From NCBI GenBank assembly GCA_024405215.1, contig JAKSPB010000020.1, positions 1 to 57,474 of the forward strand: a stretch of DNA of 57,474 nucleotides, given 5' to 3'. Positions 17,025-24,991 of the stretch are shown here, piece after piece. This DNA is from Lentisphaeria bacterium (GTDB lineage: Bacteria > Verrucomicrobiota > Lentisphaeria > Oligosphaerales > Oligosphaeraceae). Positions within the stretch are counted from its first letter, which is position 1. Each line of letters starts with the position of its first letter. Below the pieces are notes generated by a model, which made no database searches, was not told the origin of the DNA, and was given only the letters and a program-made list of their open reading frames with translations. The translations under genes and the position numbers were made by a program.

Positions 17025-17930
17025 ATGAGCGAAGCACCCATCAAAGTTGCCATCATCGGACTGGACACCAGTCATTCCGTGGAATTGCCGAAGCTGATGG
17101 CGGATTCCACCATTGCGCCGGAGTTCCGGATGCCGGGGATGATCCCCACCCGCGCCCTGCGTTTTGAAACGCCCTTCCAGAAAAAGGAGGGCCTGGACAA
17201 GCGCCAGGCCTATCTGGAGAGCATCGGCGTGAAGGTCACGGAAGATTTTGATACCGCAGTGGCGGATTGCGATGCCATTCTTCTGGTCATCAACGATGGG
17301 GCTTTCCATCGGGAATATTTTGAAAAATGCGCTGCGTTGGGAAAGCCCATTTTCATGGACAAGCCCTTTGCGGACACTTTGGAGAATGCCCGGATGATCC
17401 GTGACATCGCCGCCAAGAACAACGCCCGCTATTTCACCTGCAGCTGCCTGCGCTTCTGCCCCGGCATCACCGCGGCACGCCAGGCGATGCCTGCGCCGAC
17501 GGAGGCCTTTGTCTGGGGGCCGCTGGGCAATGCGCCGGCTGGGTCCAGCATCGTCTGGTATGGCGTCCACGCAGTGGAGATGCTGGAGTCCATTCTGGGC
17601 AAGGGCGCGATCAGCGTACAGCTCTGTGAGCACGGCAAAGGCTGCTTCCTGAATCTGAATTACGCGGATGGTCGCCGGGGCGTGATCAGTCTGGACCGCT
17701 CCAGCTACCAGTACGGTGGACTGCTGCGCGACGGCGCGGCGACGCCGGTGAAGTTCGACGAGATCATTACCACCCACTTCTATCGTCCCATGCTGGTGGA
17801 GATCGAGAAGTTCTTCCGCGGCGGCGAGGCGCCGGTTGCCATTGAGGATTCTTACGAAATCATGGCGATTCTGGATGCCGCCGAGAAGTCCCTGCATACC
17901 CGCCAGCCCCAGGCGATCTACACTTTCTAA
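17025..17930 (+). CDS. Gfo/Idh/MocA-family oxidoreductase
   Basis: 301 residues from the ATG at 17025, preceded by CGAGG at suitable spacing. The N-terminal Rossmann domain starts KVAIIGLDTSHS and contains the family's Lys in KPIFMDKPFA (about residue 108). The C-terminal part is the usual beta-sheet dimer domain. Enzymes of the family oxidise or reduce sugars, inositols and derivatives with NAD(P). The TSHS motif in place of a standard GxGxxG is a variant seen in a subset of the family. An AraC-type regulator lies directly upstream. Substrate not determinable. Confidence 0.88.
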   Translation: MSEAPIKVAIIGLDTSHSVELPKLMADSTIAPEFRMPGMIPTRALRFETPFQKKEGLDKRQAYLESIGVKVTEDFDTAVADCDAILLVINDGAFHREYFEKCAALGKPIFMDKPFADTLENARMIRDIAAKNNARYFTCSCLRFCPGITAARQAMPAPTEAFVWGPLGNAPAGSSIVWYGVHAVEMLESILGKGAISVQLCEHGKGCFLNLNYADGRRGVISLDRSSYQYGGLLRDGAATPVKFDEIITTHFYRPMLVEIEKFFRGGEAPVAIEDSYEIMAILDAAEKSLHTRQPQAIYTF

Positions 17931-17963
17931 TTCAACGGTTGGTTTCTAGTTCTGTCGTCATGA

Positions 17964-18096
17964 TTCAGACCGAGAGTGCGGAACCACGAATGCACACGGA
18001 TCACCCACTTGACCGTTCAGGCTGGCGACGCTGCAGAAGCGTCGCCAGCCCGGACGCCATTGGTGTTCATTCGTGGTTCAAAGCATCTTGTCTGAA
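17964..18096. repeat. Dispersed palindromic element, family 1, full copy 2
   Basis: Left end TTCAGAC (17964-17970) and GAACCACGAATG (17981-17992); right end CATTCGTGGTTC (18068-18079) and GTCTGAA (18090-18096). The centre is a perfect 13-base-pair stem GGCTGGCGACGCT (18020-18032) / AGCGTCGCCAGCC (18038-18050). The ends match copy 1 at 10594-10754 while the cores differ. It ends 42 bases before the next gene. Confidence 0.8.
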
Positions 18097-18138
18097 CAAA
18101 TAACGTTCTCTCTATAATTCCCAATTGAAGGAGTTGCA

Positions 18139-19203
18139 ATGAAGAAAATCCGCATAGGCATCATTGGCCAGGGCAGAAGTGGATGGGATATCCACGGCGC
18201 CGGCCTGACGCGCCCCAAACTGAAGGAGCTCTTCCAGGTGGTCGCGGTCTGCGACAAGCTGGAGGAGCGCACGAAGGACGCCGTCGAGGCGCATGGCTGC
18301 AAGGCCTACACCGATTACGAGGAGCTGCTGAAGGATCCCGACGTGGATCTGGTGGTGAACTCCACCCAGAGTCCCGACCATACTCCGATTTCCATCGAGG
18401 CCCTGAAGGCCGGCAAGATGGTTCTCTGCGAGAAGCCTCTTGCACGCCACGTGGCGGATGTGGAGAAGCTGGAGGAGACCATCCGGTCCACGGGCAAGTT
18501 CTTCGCCGTCTTCCAGCAGTCCCGTTTCGCGCCCACCTACCGGAAGGTCCTGGAAATCATGAACTCCGGCGTTCTGGGGCGCATCGTGATGGTCAAAGTC
18601 GCCTTCAACGGCTTTGCCCGCCGCTGGGACTGGCAGACGCTTCAGGATATGAACGCCGGCAACCTGCTGAACACCGGCCCCCATCCCCTGGACCAGGCGC
18701 TGCAGCTCATGGGCGACGTGGATCCCGAGAAGATCACCTGCTACATGGACCGCGCCAACACCTTCGGAGACGCCGAGGACCACGTGAAGTTGCTGATGAG
18801 CGCCAAGGACCATCCCGTGGTTGACCTGGAAATCTCCAGCTGCACCCACTTCTCGCCCTACGTCTATCAGGTCTATGGCACCAACGGCAGCCTGACTGGA
18901 GACCACAACAAACTCCAGTGGAAGTGGTTCGATCCCGCCGAGGCACCTCGGCAGAAGCTGATCCGCGAGCCGCTGGAAGGTCGCGCGTATTGCTCTGAGA
19001 AGCTCTCTTTCTACGAGGGCAGCTGGCAGACCTCCGAGGAGGGCGTTGCCTTCCAGTCCCGCGTGGAGAAGTTCTACTGCAATCTCTATGACGCCATCAC
19101 CAAGGGCACGCCCCTGGAAGTGCCGCTGCATCAGGTCAAGCGGCAGATTGCCGTCATCGAGGAATGCCATCGCCAGAATCCCCTGTCCAAACTTGGAGAA
19201 TAA
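18139..19203 (+). CDS. Gfo/Idh/MocA-family oxidoreductase, aminosugar operon
   Basis: 354 residues with AAGGAG 6 bases before the ATG. The Rossmann start is KIRIGIIGQGRSGWDIH and the catalytic-loop Lys is in LCEKPLA (about residue 99). The dimerisation domain contains the conserved GPHPLDQALQLMG, where the His is the usual catalytic acid/base position. The gene is followed within 5 bases by nagB and then nagA, so an amino- or acetamido-sugar substrate is likely. This context is the only guide to its specificity. Confidence 0.9.
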   Translation: MKKIRIGIIGQGRSGWDIHGAGLTRPKLKELFQVVAVCDKLEERTKDAVEAHGCKAYTDYEELLKDPDVDLVVNSTQSPDHTPISIEALKAGKMVLCEKPLARHVADVEKLEETIRSTGKFFAVFQQSRFAPTYRKVLEIMNSGVLGRIVMVKVAFNGFARRWDWQTLQDMNAGNLLNTGPHPLDQALQLMGDVDPEKITCYMDRANTFGDAEDHVKLLMSAKDHPVVDLEISSCTHFSPYVYQVYGTNGSLTGDHNKLQWKWFDPAEAPRQKLIREPLEGRAYCSEKLSFYEGSWQTSEEGVAFQSRVEKFYCNLYDAITKGTPLEVPLHQVKRQIAVIEECHRQNPLSKLGE

Positions 19204-19208
19204 CAAAA

Positions 19209-19961
19209 ATGTTGAACGTTCACATTTTCCCTGACAAAGTCGCTTCCGGAAAAGCCGCCGCCGCCCGTGGCGCCGAGCTGATCCGCAAGGCCATCGCCAC
19301 TTACGGAACCGCGAATATCGTGGTCGCCACCGCCCCCAGCCAGAACGAGATGTATGATGCTCTCGTCGCCGAAAAGGATCTCGATTGGGGAAAGGTCAAT
19401 ATCTTCCACCTGGACGAGTATATCGGCCTGGACGAGAATCACCCCGCCTCCTTCCGCTTCAACCTGCGGAAGAGTTTCATCGACCGCCTGCCCTCCAAGC
19501 CCCTGAAGTTCCATCCCGTCCAGGGCGAGAATCCCGATCCCGATGCCGTCTGCGCGGCATTGGAGGCCGAGATCTCCCCGTTGCGTCTGGATGTCGCCTT
19601 CATCGGCATCGGCGAGAATGGACACATCGCCTTCAATGATCCGCCTGCGGATTTCGAGACCAAGCGCTCCTATCTGCCTGTGAAGCTGGATGAAGTCTGC
19701 CGCCACCAGCAGTTCGCCGAGGGATGGTTCCCCTCCATGGACGCTGTGCCGAAAATCGCCATCTCCATGAGCGTTCCCCAGATTTTCAAGGCGAAGGCCA
19801 TCATCAACACCGTTCCGGATACCCGAAAGGCCGCCGCCGTGGCCGCCGCCGTGGAAGGACCTGTGACGAATATGTGCCCCGCCAGCATCCTCCAGACCCA
19901 TCCGGATTGCCATCTGTATCTGGATGCTCCCGCTGCAAGCCTCCTGAAGAAAGAGTATTAG
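19209..19961 (+). CDS. nagB: Glucosamine-6-phosphate deaminase (NagB-like)
   Basis: 250 residues from the ATG at 19209, 5 bases after the upstream stop, with GGAG about 10 bases before it. The isomerase/deaminase signature is present: FHLDEYIGLD (about residues 65-75, catalytic Asp) and IGIGENGHIAFNDPP (His at about 137 and the loop that binds phosphate). It converts glucosamine-6-P to fructose-6-P and ammonia. It forms an operon with the preceding oxidoreductase and the following nagA. The length is near that of short NagB proteins that lack the allosteric extension. Confidence 0.9.
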   Translation: MLNVHIFPDKVASGKAAAARGAELIRKAIATYGTANIVVATAPSQNEMYDALVAEKDLDWGKVNIFHLDEYIGLDENHPASFRFNLRKSFIDRLPSKPLKFHPVQGENPDPDAVCAALEAEISPLRLDVAFIGIGENGHIAFNDPPADFETKRSYLPVKLDEVCRHQQFAEGWFPSMDAVPKIAISMSVPQIFKAKAIINTVPDTRKAAAVAAAVEGPVTNMCPASILQTHPDCHLYLDAPAASLLKKEY

Positions 19962-19967
19962 ACGACA

Positions 19968-20873
19968 ATGAAAAATCCAGGTTGGGTAGATTTACAGGTC
20001 AATGGTCACCACGGGGTGGATTTCAACAGCCCCGATTTGACGGAGGACCAGTTCATTCGCGCTGCCGAGGAACTCCTGGCGGCAGGAACGTCCATGTTTC
20101 TGCCCACCCTGATCACCAAGCCGCTGGAGCTCTATCGGCGCAATGCCGCAGTGATCCGGCGGGCGGTGGAGAAGGCCCATTTGGAGGCGGCCATCCCCGG
20201 GCTGCATCTGGAGGGGCCCTTCCTTTCCGGACAGGGCATCGGCTCCCACAACCCCGCGTGGTTGCAGGTGCCTTCGCCCCGGGCCATCCGCGACCTCTAT
20301 GAGGCCACGGGCGGCTTCATCAAGATTTTGACCATGAGCGCCGAGTCCGAAAATCTGGCCGAAGGCATCCAGGCTGCCACGGAACTGGGAATCAAGGTCT
20401 CCGTGGGGCACCACATGGCAGGTTATGCGCAGGTCCATGCAGCCGCCGATGCCGGCGCAAGGTATCTGACCCATCTGGGAAATGGCTGCCCGAATCTCAT
20501 GGGACGCCATGAAAATCCATTGCTGGCCGGATTGGCCGAGGATCGTCTGACCGCATTCATCATCACGGACGGACATCATCTTCCCGGCGATCTGATCCGC
20601 GTCATCTTCAAGGCGAAGGGCGTGGACCGTATTGTCGTCACCAGTGATTCCAGCGCGGCTTGCGGAATGCCTCCCGGCCCCATCCACATCCAGGACAACG
20701 ATGCCATTCTGGAACCCAACGGACGCCTCTACAATCCGGAGAAGCAGTGTCTGGTCGCCGCTGCGTCCACCATGCAAATGTGCATGAATTTCCTGGAATC
20801 CCTAGGATTCCTTTCCGAGGATGAACTCGTCAAGGTCGGTCGGACCAATCCTCTGAAAGTCCTGGGAATGTAG
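19968..20873 (+). CDS. nagA: Short N-acetylglucosamine-6-phosphate deacetylase-like amidohydrolase
   Basis: 301 residues, against about 380 for typical NagA. It begins at the barrel motif DLQVNGHHGVDF, so the N-terminal part of the small beta domain that normally precedes it is missing, and it ends at NPLKVLGM where that domain would resume. Barrel motifs are present: HLEGPF, VGHHMAG, THLGNG, ITDGHHLP and VTSDSS with the catalytic-Asp region. The reaction would be deacetylation of GlcNAc-6-P to feed nagB, 6 bases upstream. The compact length may be a lineage variant rather than a broken gene, since both ends fall at domain borders. Confidence 0.85.
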   Translation: MKNPGWVDLQVNGHHGVDFNSPDLTEDQFIRAAEELLAAGTSMFLPTLITKPLELYRRNAAVIRRAVEKAHLEAAIPGLHLEGPFLSGQGIGSHNPAWLQVPSPRAIRDLYEATGGFIKILTMSAESENLAEGIQAATELGIKVSVGHHMAGYAQVHAAADAGARYLTHLGNGCPNLMGRHENPLLAGLAEDRLTAFIITDGHHLPGDLIRVIFKAKGVDRIVVTSDSSAACGMPPGPIHIQDNDAILEPNGRLYNPEKQCLVAAASTMQMCMNFLESLGFLSEDELVKVGRTNPLKVLGM

Positions 20874-20932
20874 TTTTTTTACGGGACCGCAAAACAAGCA
20901 AAAGCGAAAGGCGGATAGCAAAACAAGCAAAA

Positions 20933-20955
20933 GCCTTCGGCGGATCGCCGAAGGC
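20933..20955 (+). terminator. Candidate terminator hairpin after the nag operon
   Basis: A perfect 10-base-pair stem GCCTTCGGCG (20933-20942) / CGCCGAAGGC (20946-20955) with a 3-base loop lies about 60 bases after the nagA stop and is followed by AATTTTGGGG. The following T-run is short, so it could also simply be a REP-type palindrome. Confidence 0.45.
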
Positions 20956-21024
20956 AATTTTGGGGTATTTTGGGTATTTTGCTTTTTTGCGCTCCCGCCG
21001 CAGGCGGAATTGTTTTGCTCTTTT

Positions 21025-21039
21025 GTTCATTCGTGGTTC
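21025..21039. repeat. Family-1 palindromic element, half copy
   Basis: GTTCATTCGTGGTTC matches the right end of the full copies at 10594 and 17964. No matching left end is found nearby. The following CTGCAATCACGTTCGGAA resembles 10549-10566, suggesting a degenerate relative. Confidence 0.55.
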
Positions 21040-21168
21040 TGCAATCACGTTCGGAATAGGAACAAAAATTCAAGAAGACGAAGGGGGCTTTGAGGTTTTT
21101 GTGTGTTTTGTGTTCTCTCCGCCGGAAGGCGGGGCAAGTCGTTCTGAAGAGCATCTTTGGAGCCTATT

Positions 21169-22152
21169 ATGAACTTTGCTTTTGCCGGCTTTCGCCATGG
21201 CCATGTCATTTCTCTCCTGAATCGCATCCGCGAGACTCCCTCCGCCCGGATTGTGGGCGCCTGGGAAGAGGACGCAGCCGCCCGGGATAACGCGCGGGCG
21301 AATGGGCTGGAATGCAATTACGGCACAATGGAGGAGCTTCTTGCCAAGAGCGGCTGCGATGCCGTGGTCGTGGGCGATGCCTACGGCCGTCGGGAAGCCA
21401 TTGTCCTGGCTGCGCTGAAGGCGGGCAGGCACGTCCTTTCCGACAAGCCATATTGCACGAGTCGCGCGGGGCTGGAGGCCATTGCCGCATGTTGCGAAAA
21501 TGGCGGTCCCCGTCTTGGCTGCATGTTCGATCTGGGGACAACGCCTGCCATGCTCACTGCGCGCCAGGTGGTCCGCGAGGGACGTCTCGGTGAATTGATT
21601 TCCGTCCAGTTCAACGGGATGCATCCATTGAACTACGGCAAGGGGCGTCCGGAGTGGTATTTCCAGAACGGCATGCACGGCGGCACGATCAACGATCTTG
21701 CCAGTCACGCCTTCGATTATCTGCCGCGCCTGGCGGGTTCACCCGTGGCGGAGATCCTTTTCGCCAGGGCCGCCAATGCGGCGTTCCCCGAATGTCCGTC
21801 CTTTCAGAACAGCGCCCAACTGGCCTTCCGGCTGGCGAACGGCGCGGTGGTGACGGGCGATGTCTCCTACACGGCTCCCAAGGGCTGCGCCTTTTCCCTG
21901 CCATCCTACTGGCGTTTTACGGTAACAGGCACTTTGGGCTGGATGGAGTTCTCGTATGCATCGCCCAATGTTCTTCTTGCGCTGGAGAATGACGCGGAAC
22001 CGATTATTGTACCATCGGTGCCCGCGCTTCCGGATTATTTCGATGGCTTCCTGGCAGAAGTCGCCGGGCAGCCGACGGAGTTCACTACGGCGCGTCATCT
22101 GGAGACGGCGCGCTGGTGCCTTGCTGCGCAGGAAGCCGCGGACGTTCAATAG
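21169..22152 (+). CDS. Gfo/Idh/MocA-family oxidoreductase
   Basis: 327 residues from the ATG at 21169, with GGAG 6 bases upstream. A TTG 4 codons earlier is unlikely to be used. The Rossmann domain begins MNFAFAGFRHGHV, lacking the standard GxGxxG glycines but matching a known sub-branch that uses GFRHxH. The family Lys is in LSDKPYC. The C-terminal domain has GGTINDLASHAFDYLPRL, with His near the usual catalytic position. It is directly followed, with no gap, by a kinase-fold gene. Substrate not determinable. Confidence 0.87.
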   Translation: MNFAFAGFRHGHVISLLNRIRETPSARIVGAWEEDAAARDNARANGLECNYGTMEELLAKSGCDAVVVGDAYGRREAIVLAALKAGRHVLSDKPYCTSRAGLEAIAACCENGGPRLGCMFDLGTTPAMLTARQVVREGRLGELISVQFNGMHPLNYGKGRPEWYFQNGMHGGTINDLASHAFDYLPRLAGSPVAEILFARAANAAFPECPSFQNSAQLAFRLANGAVVTGDVSYTAPKGCAFSLPSYWRFTVTGTLGWMEFSYASPNVLLALENDAEPIIVPSVPALPDYFDGFLAEVAGQPTEFTTARHLETARWCLAAQEAADVQ

Positions 22153-22947
22153 ATGGCTGATTCCATTGACAAAGTCGTTTCGTTTTTTCACTCCTGGCAT
22201 TGGAGTACGGAGAAATATCCTGCGCTGGGCGCGTTCATTCGCGGAATGGTGGAGCATCCGGAGCGCCTGAGCCAGGAAGGGAAGAATATCTGGGATTCCA
22301 ACAACAAGACCGTGGAACTCTGCCAGGTGCCCGATGACGCGGGCACTTTCCGCATTGCCTTGAAACGCAGTAGCGAACAGCGTTTCTGGCGCTATTTCCT
22401 GCGGCCGTCCCTGGCCTTGCGGGAGTATTATGGATTTCGGGAAGCGACACGGCTGGGAATGCCCTGCGTGGAGGTGCTTGCCTGCGGCGAAAAACGAAAT
22501 GGCTTCCGGCTGAAGGAGTCGTATTTCGTGACCCGTTTTGCGGAGGATGCCTATCAGATGCAGGAATATGAGTTTGACTATCCGCGCCGCGAAGCGCACG
22601 CGGAAATGCTCGCGCTGCTTTCCGAACTCATGGTGCAGATTGCCAGACTCCATGCCGCGGGATTCCGGCATGGCGGTGCTCACGGGCGGAATTTCCTGTG
22701 CCGGAAACAGCCGGAGGGAAAAATCGAAATCCTTTGGATTGATCTGGCGACCTTGCGGCGCTTCTCCCGGCGCAAACGCTGGAAGGAGATTCTGCTGGAT
22801 CTCTCTGATCTGCTGGAATACTTTGACTTGAGCGAAGACGAACTCGCACGGCTCCAGAGGCTTTATTGCGAAATTACGGGATTCCCCGTCCGCTTTGAAA
22901 AATGCGATGGTCCGCGACGCAAGCGGAACCGCTGCGTGATTGCGTAG
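22153..22947 (+). CDS. Lipopolysaccharide-kinase (Kdo/WaaP/InaA)-fold protein lacking the catalytic Asp
   Basis: 264 residues, starting on the base after the preceding stop, so translationally coupled. The fold is recognised from ALKRSS (the lysine strand), the helical insert, ARLHAAGFRHGGAHGRNFL, and LWIDLATLRRF (metal-binding Asp). In active family members the loop reads H-x-D-L-x-x-x-N; here it reads H-G-G-A-H-G-R-N, so Gly replaces the catalytic base while the downstream Asn and Asp remain. It is therefore either a pseudokinase or a divergent kinase. Family members phosphorylate the inner-core sugars of LPS at the cytoplasmic face of the membrane. Confidence 0.75.
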   Translation: MADSIDKVVSFFHSWHWSTEKYPALGAFIRGMVEHPERLSQEGKNIWDSNNKTVELCQVPDDAGTFRIALKRSSEQRFWRYFLRPSLALREYYGFREATRLGMPCVEVLACGEKRNGFRLKESYFVTRFAEDAYQMQEYEFDYPRREAHAEMLALLSELMVQIARLHAAGFRHGGAHGRNFLCRKQPEGKIEILWIDLATLRRFSRRKRWKEILLDLSDLLEYFDLSEDELARLQRLYCEITGFPVRFEKCDGPRRKRNRCVIA

Positions 22948-23109
22948 TCCAGTGGGGAGGGGGAGGGCGGAATTGCAGGAAAGCGCTTGATTTCATGGAA
23001 TGGAATTAAATCGATTTCCCGATTCGGGCATGTGCCATCAACACTGGATATTGTGGGGACGGGCATCGTGGACTGATACGAACTAAGGGCATTCTGCTCC
23101 GTAGCCTTT

Positions 23110-23150
23110 ATTCGTATTCATTCGTGATTCAAGACATGCCTTCTGAACAG
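23110..23150. repeat. Family-1 palindromic element, right half copy
   Basis: ATTCGTATTCATTCGTGATTC followed by CCTTCTGAACAG resembles the right end of copy 1 (10728-10754) with a few substitutions. No clear left arm is present. Confidence 0.55.
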
Positions 23151-23325
23151 CTGCCTGCGAAAAATACTTTGAATTAGGGGACGGCTGCAAGGCAGTCTTG
23201 CGTTATCCTGCTTATTTTTCGGTGTTCAAAGACTTCACGTTTCACCTTCACAGTTTCAAAAAAGCGAAAAGTGAAATTTGGTGTTGAGGGAGATTTGAAG
23301 AAGGCAGGTGCCTTCCGGGGCGGTG

Positions 23326-23566
23326 CCCGTCCATACAGCCGCCATTCGGCGGCGAGAGATCAAGCTGCATTTGCGGGCGGCGGGCTTGCGTTTTGTGGTG
23401 CGTTGGGGCGGGCGCATTTTGGCAGGGCCTGTCACGCCCATACAGCCGCTTCGCGGCGGGGGAGCAAGCTGCATTCACGGGCGGCGGGCTTGCGTTTTGT
23501 GGTGCGTTGGGGCGGGCGCATTTTGGCAGGGCCTGTCACGCCCATACAGCCGCTTCGCGGCGAGGG
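23326..23566. repeat. 103-base tandem repeat, about 2.3 copies
   Basis: Units 23361-23463 and 23464-23566 are near-identical, starting CAAGCTGCAT and ending at CAGCCGCTTCGCGG; a partial unit ends at 23360. The period of 103 is not a multiple of three, which argues against a protein repeat. Each unit ends in a GCCGC-TTC-GCGGC palindrome. Confidence 0.85.
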
Positions 23567-23613
23567 CTAGGAGGCTCTTGTGGCAGGGGACATCTGTGGC
23601 AGAGGACGGCAGG

Positions 23614-23721
23614 GTTGAAGCGTCCGGGAGACGCGTCAATGGTATCGCCGCGCACATGACGCGTCCCGCGTCGGTTGAAGCATCCGGGAGACGCGTCGAT
23701 GGTATCGCCGCGCACAGGACA
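23614..23721. repeat. 48-base duplicated motif with 60-base period
   Basis: A segment beginning GTTGAAG.GTCC-GGGAGACGCG and ending TCGCCGCGCACA occurs at 23614 and again at 23674 with three or four differences. It lies next to the 103-base tandem repeat. Two copies are not enough for, and do not look like, a CRISPR array. Confidence 0.75.
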
Positions 23722-23890
23722 TCCCATTTTTCAAAGCATGACAGCCGTTTTGCGCCACATCCGGTGCTGCAAGGGGCAGGCGGGGAACTGGGGCTGCAAC
23801 GCAAGCCATGAATAGAAAAAACGAGGTGTTTCCCCGCAGGTGAGACTGCGTGGAAACACCTCGTTGCTTGTCAGATTGCAGGAGCTGGAT

Positions 23891-24892
23891 TTATCGGGTG
23901 TAGATTTCGTCGATGATGGCGGGATCCTTTCCGATAATTTCCAGATAGCGTGCCAGGAGGCGTCGTGCGGAACCCCATTCGGTGTTGGGGCTCATGCAGC
24001 TGAAGTACTCGTAGGTGATGATGCGCTTGACGAGGGGGGAGGCCTCGGCCAGCTTCATGTAGAGGGAGCGGTAGTCGCCCTGGCGGAAGACCGCCGGTGG
24101 TTCGCCGTGCCCGGGGAAGGGCCGCTGGAAGGTCTCGATGTTGCTCCAGAGTTCAATGCCGCAGCGGTCGAAGAGCTTTCCCACCTTGGTGTACCATTCC
24201 GCCAGGCCATTGTCCAGCACCTTGCCGTATGCGCAGGCGGGCGCGGCGATCTTGTCCTGCGGGGCGCAGTAGTCCAGCAGTCCGGCGACGCGCTCGTAGA
24301 AGTAGCGTCCGTAGATATCCACCCATTCATCGACGGTGTAGTGTTTGCACATGTCGCCGACGGGGCCGCCGAAGCTGGGGGACATGAAGGTCTTCATCTG
24401 GGGGAAGTTGGCCCGCATGTATTTCAGGACTTCCGTGCAGATGTCCAGGAAGTTGAAATGCCAGGGCAGGGCTTCCAGGGTGACGTAGAGTCCTTTGAAG
24501 CAGGGATGGCCGGCGTACTTGGCGACGGTGCGGTCGTAGTAGCGCTTGTTGTCGTCGACTTCTTTCTTCCAGTCTCCCAGGTGGAGGTTTGTGATGCCCT
24601 GGGGGCCGCCCAGGTAGAGTGTCATGCCGTATTTGTCCGCCAGGCGGAAGACCATGTCCAGCAGGTTTTCGTCTTCCGGCCAGGTGGTGGAGCGGGGATC
24701 TTCGGCGGAGAGATAGACGCCGTGGTCCTCGCATTCGGTGCGGATGACGAAGAGCTGGTCAATGCCGATGGCCTTCATCATCTGGAAATCCTGCTCCCAT
24801 TCCTTCAGGCCGGAGTTCATGATCCCGGTGTCGGAGATGAGCATATTGACGAAGGTGCCGGTGATGGGCTTGATGGTGGCGTTCTTCAGCAT
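23891..24892 (-). CDS. DUF4434-like glycoside hydrolase-type barrel protein
   Basis: 333 residues from the ATG at 24892, with GGA 8 bases upstream; a TTG 4 codons earlier is in frame. The sequence fits the DUF4434 (PF14488) group of TIM-barrel proteins related to glycosidases: ITGTFVNMLISDTG start, WEQDFQMMKAIGIDQLFVIRTE, a central LYVTLEALPW where the Glu sits at a typical catalytic-acid position, and IELWSNIETFQR with another candidate acid. There is no signal peptide, so it probably acts in the cytoplasm. The region before it (24893-24991) separates it from thrH on the same strand. Confidence 0.78.
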   Translation of the reverse strand: MLKNATIKPITGTFVNMLISDTGIMNSGLKEWEQDFQMMKAIGIDQLFVIRTECEDHGVYLSAEDPRSTTWPEDENLLDMVFRLADKYGMTLYLGGPQGITNLHLGDWKKEVDDNKRYYDRTVAKYAGHPCFKGLYVTLEALPWHFNFLDICTEVLKYMRANFPQMKTFMSPSFGGPVGDMCKHYTVDEWVDIYGRYFYERVAGLLDYCAPQDKIAAPACAYGKVLDNGLAEWYTKVGKLFDRCGIELWSNIETFQRPFPGHGEPPAVFRQGDYRSLYMKLAEASPLVKRIITYEYFSCMSPNTEWGSARRLLARYLEIIGKDPAIIDEIYTR

Positions 24893-24991
24893 GGCGTGTT
24901 CCAATGTTACGATTCAGAAAAAAACGCTTTTGTGGGAATGAAGATATCAGATCGCCCCAGGCGGGACTGGTGATGATTTCCTCTGCTGTCG

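Larger units (their letters stand above)
20874..21168. other. Repeat-rich intergenic region after nagA
   Basis: It contains the direct repeat CAAAACAAGCAAAAGC twice (20890-20905 and 20919-20934), several GC hairpins (20933-20955, about 20997-21009 with CCGCC/GGCGG, and 21119-21132 with a GGAA loop) and a half copy of family-1 repeat at 21025-21039. No gene is seen. Confidence 0.55.
22948..23890. other. Gene-free repeat-rich region
   Basis: About 940 bases between convergent genes. It holds a half copy of the family-1 element (23110-23150), a 103-base tandem repeat and a 60-base-period repeat (listed separately). Several frames are open across it, but the repeat periods are not consistent with coding and no ribosome site or known domain appears. 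I call no gene. Confidence 0.6.

Noticed and set aside
23614-23721. Possible short CRISPR-like repeats
   Set aside because: Only two copies, unequal spacing, no cas genes in the window and no unique spacers.
23271-23811. Several open plus frames across the tandem repeats
   Set aside because: The 103-base period shifts frame in each unit; openness reflects GC content only.
23840-24973. Plus-strand frame of 377 codons
   Set aside because: Antisense of the DUF4434-like gene, whose protein has recognisable motifs; Val/Gly-rich shadow.
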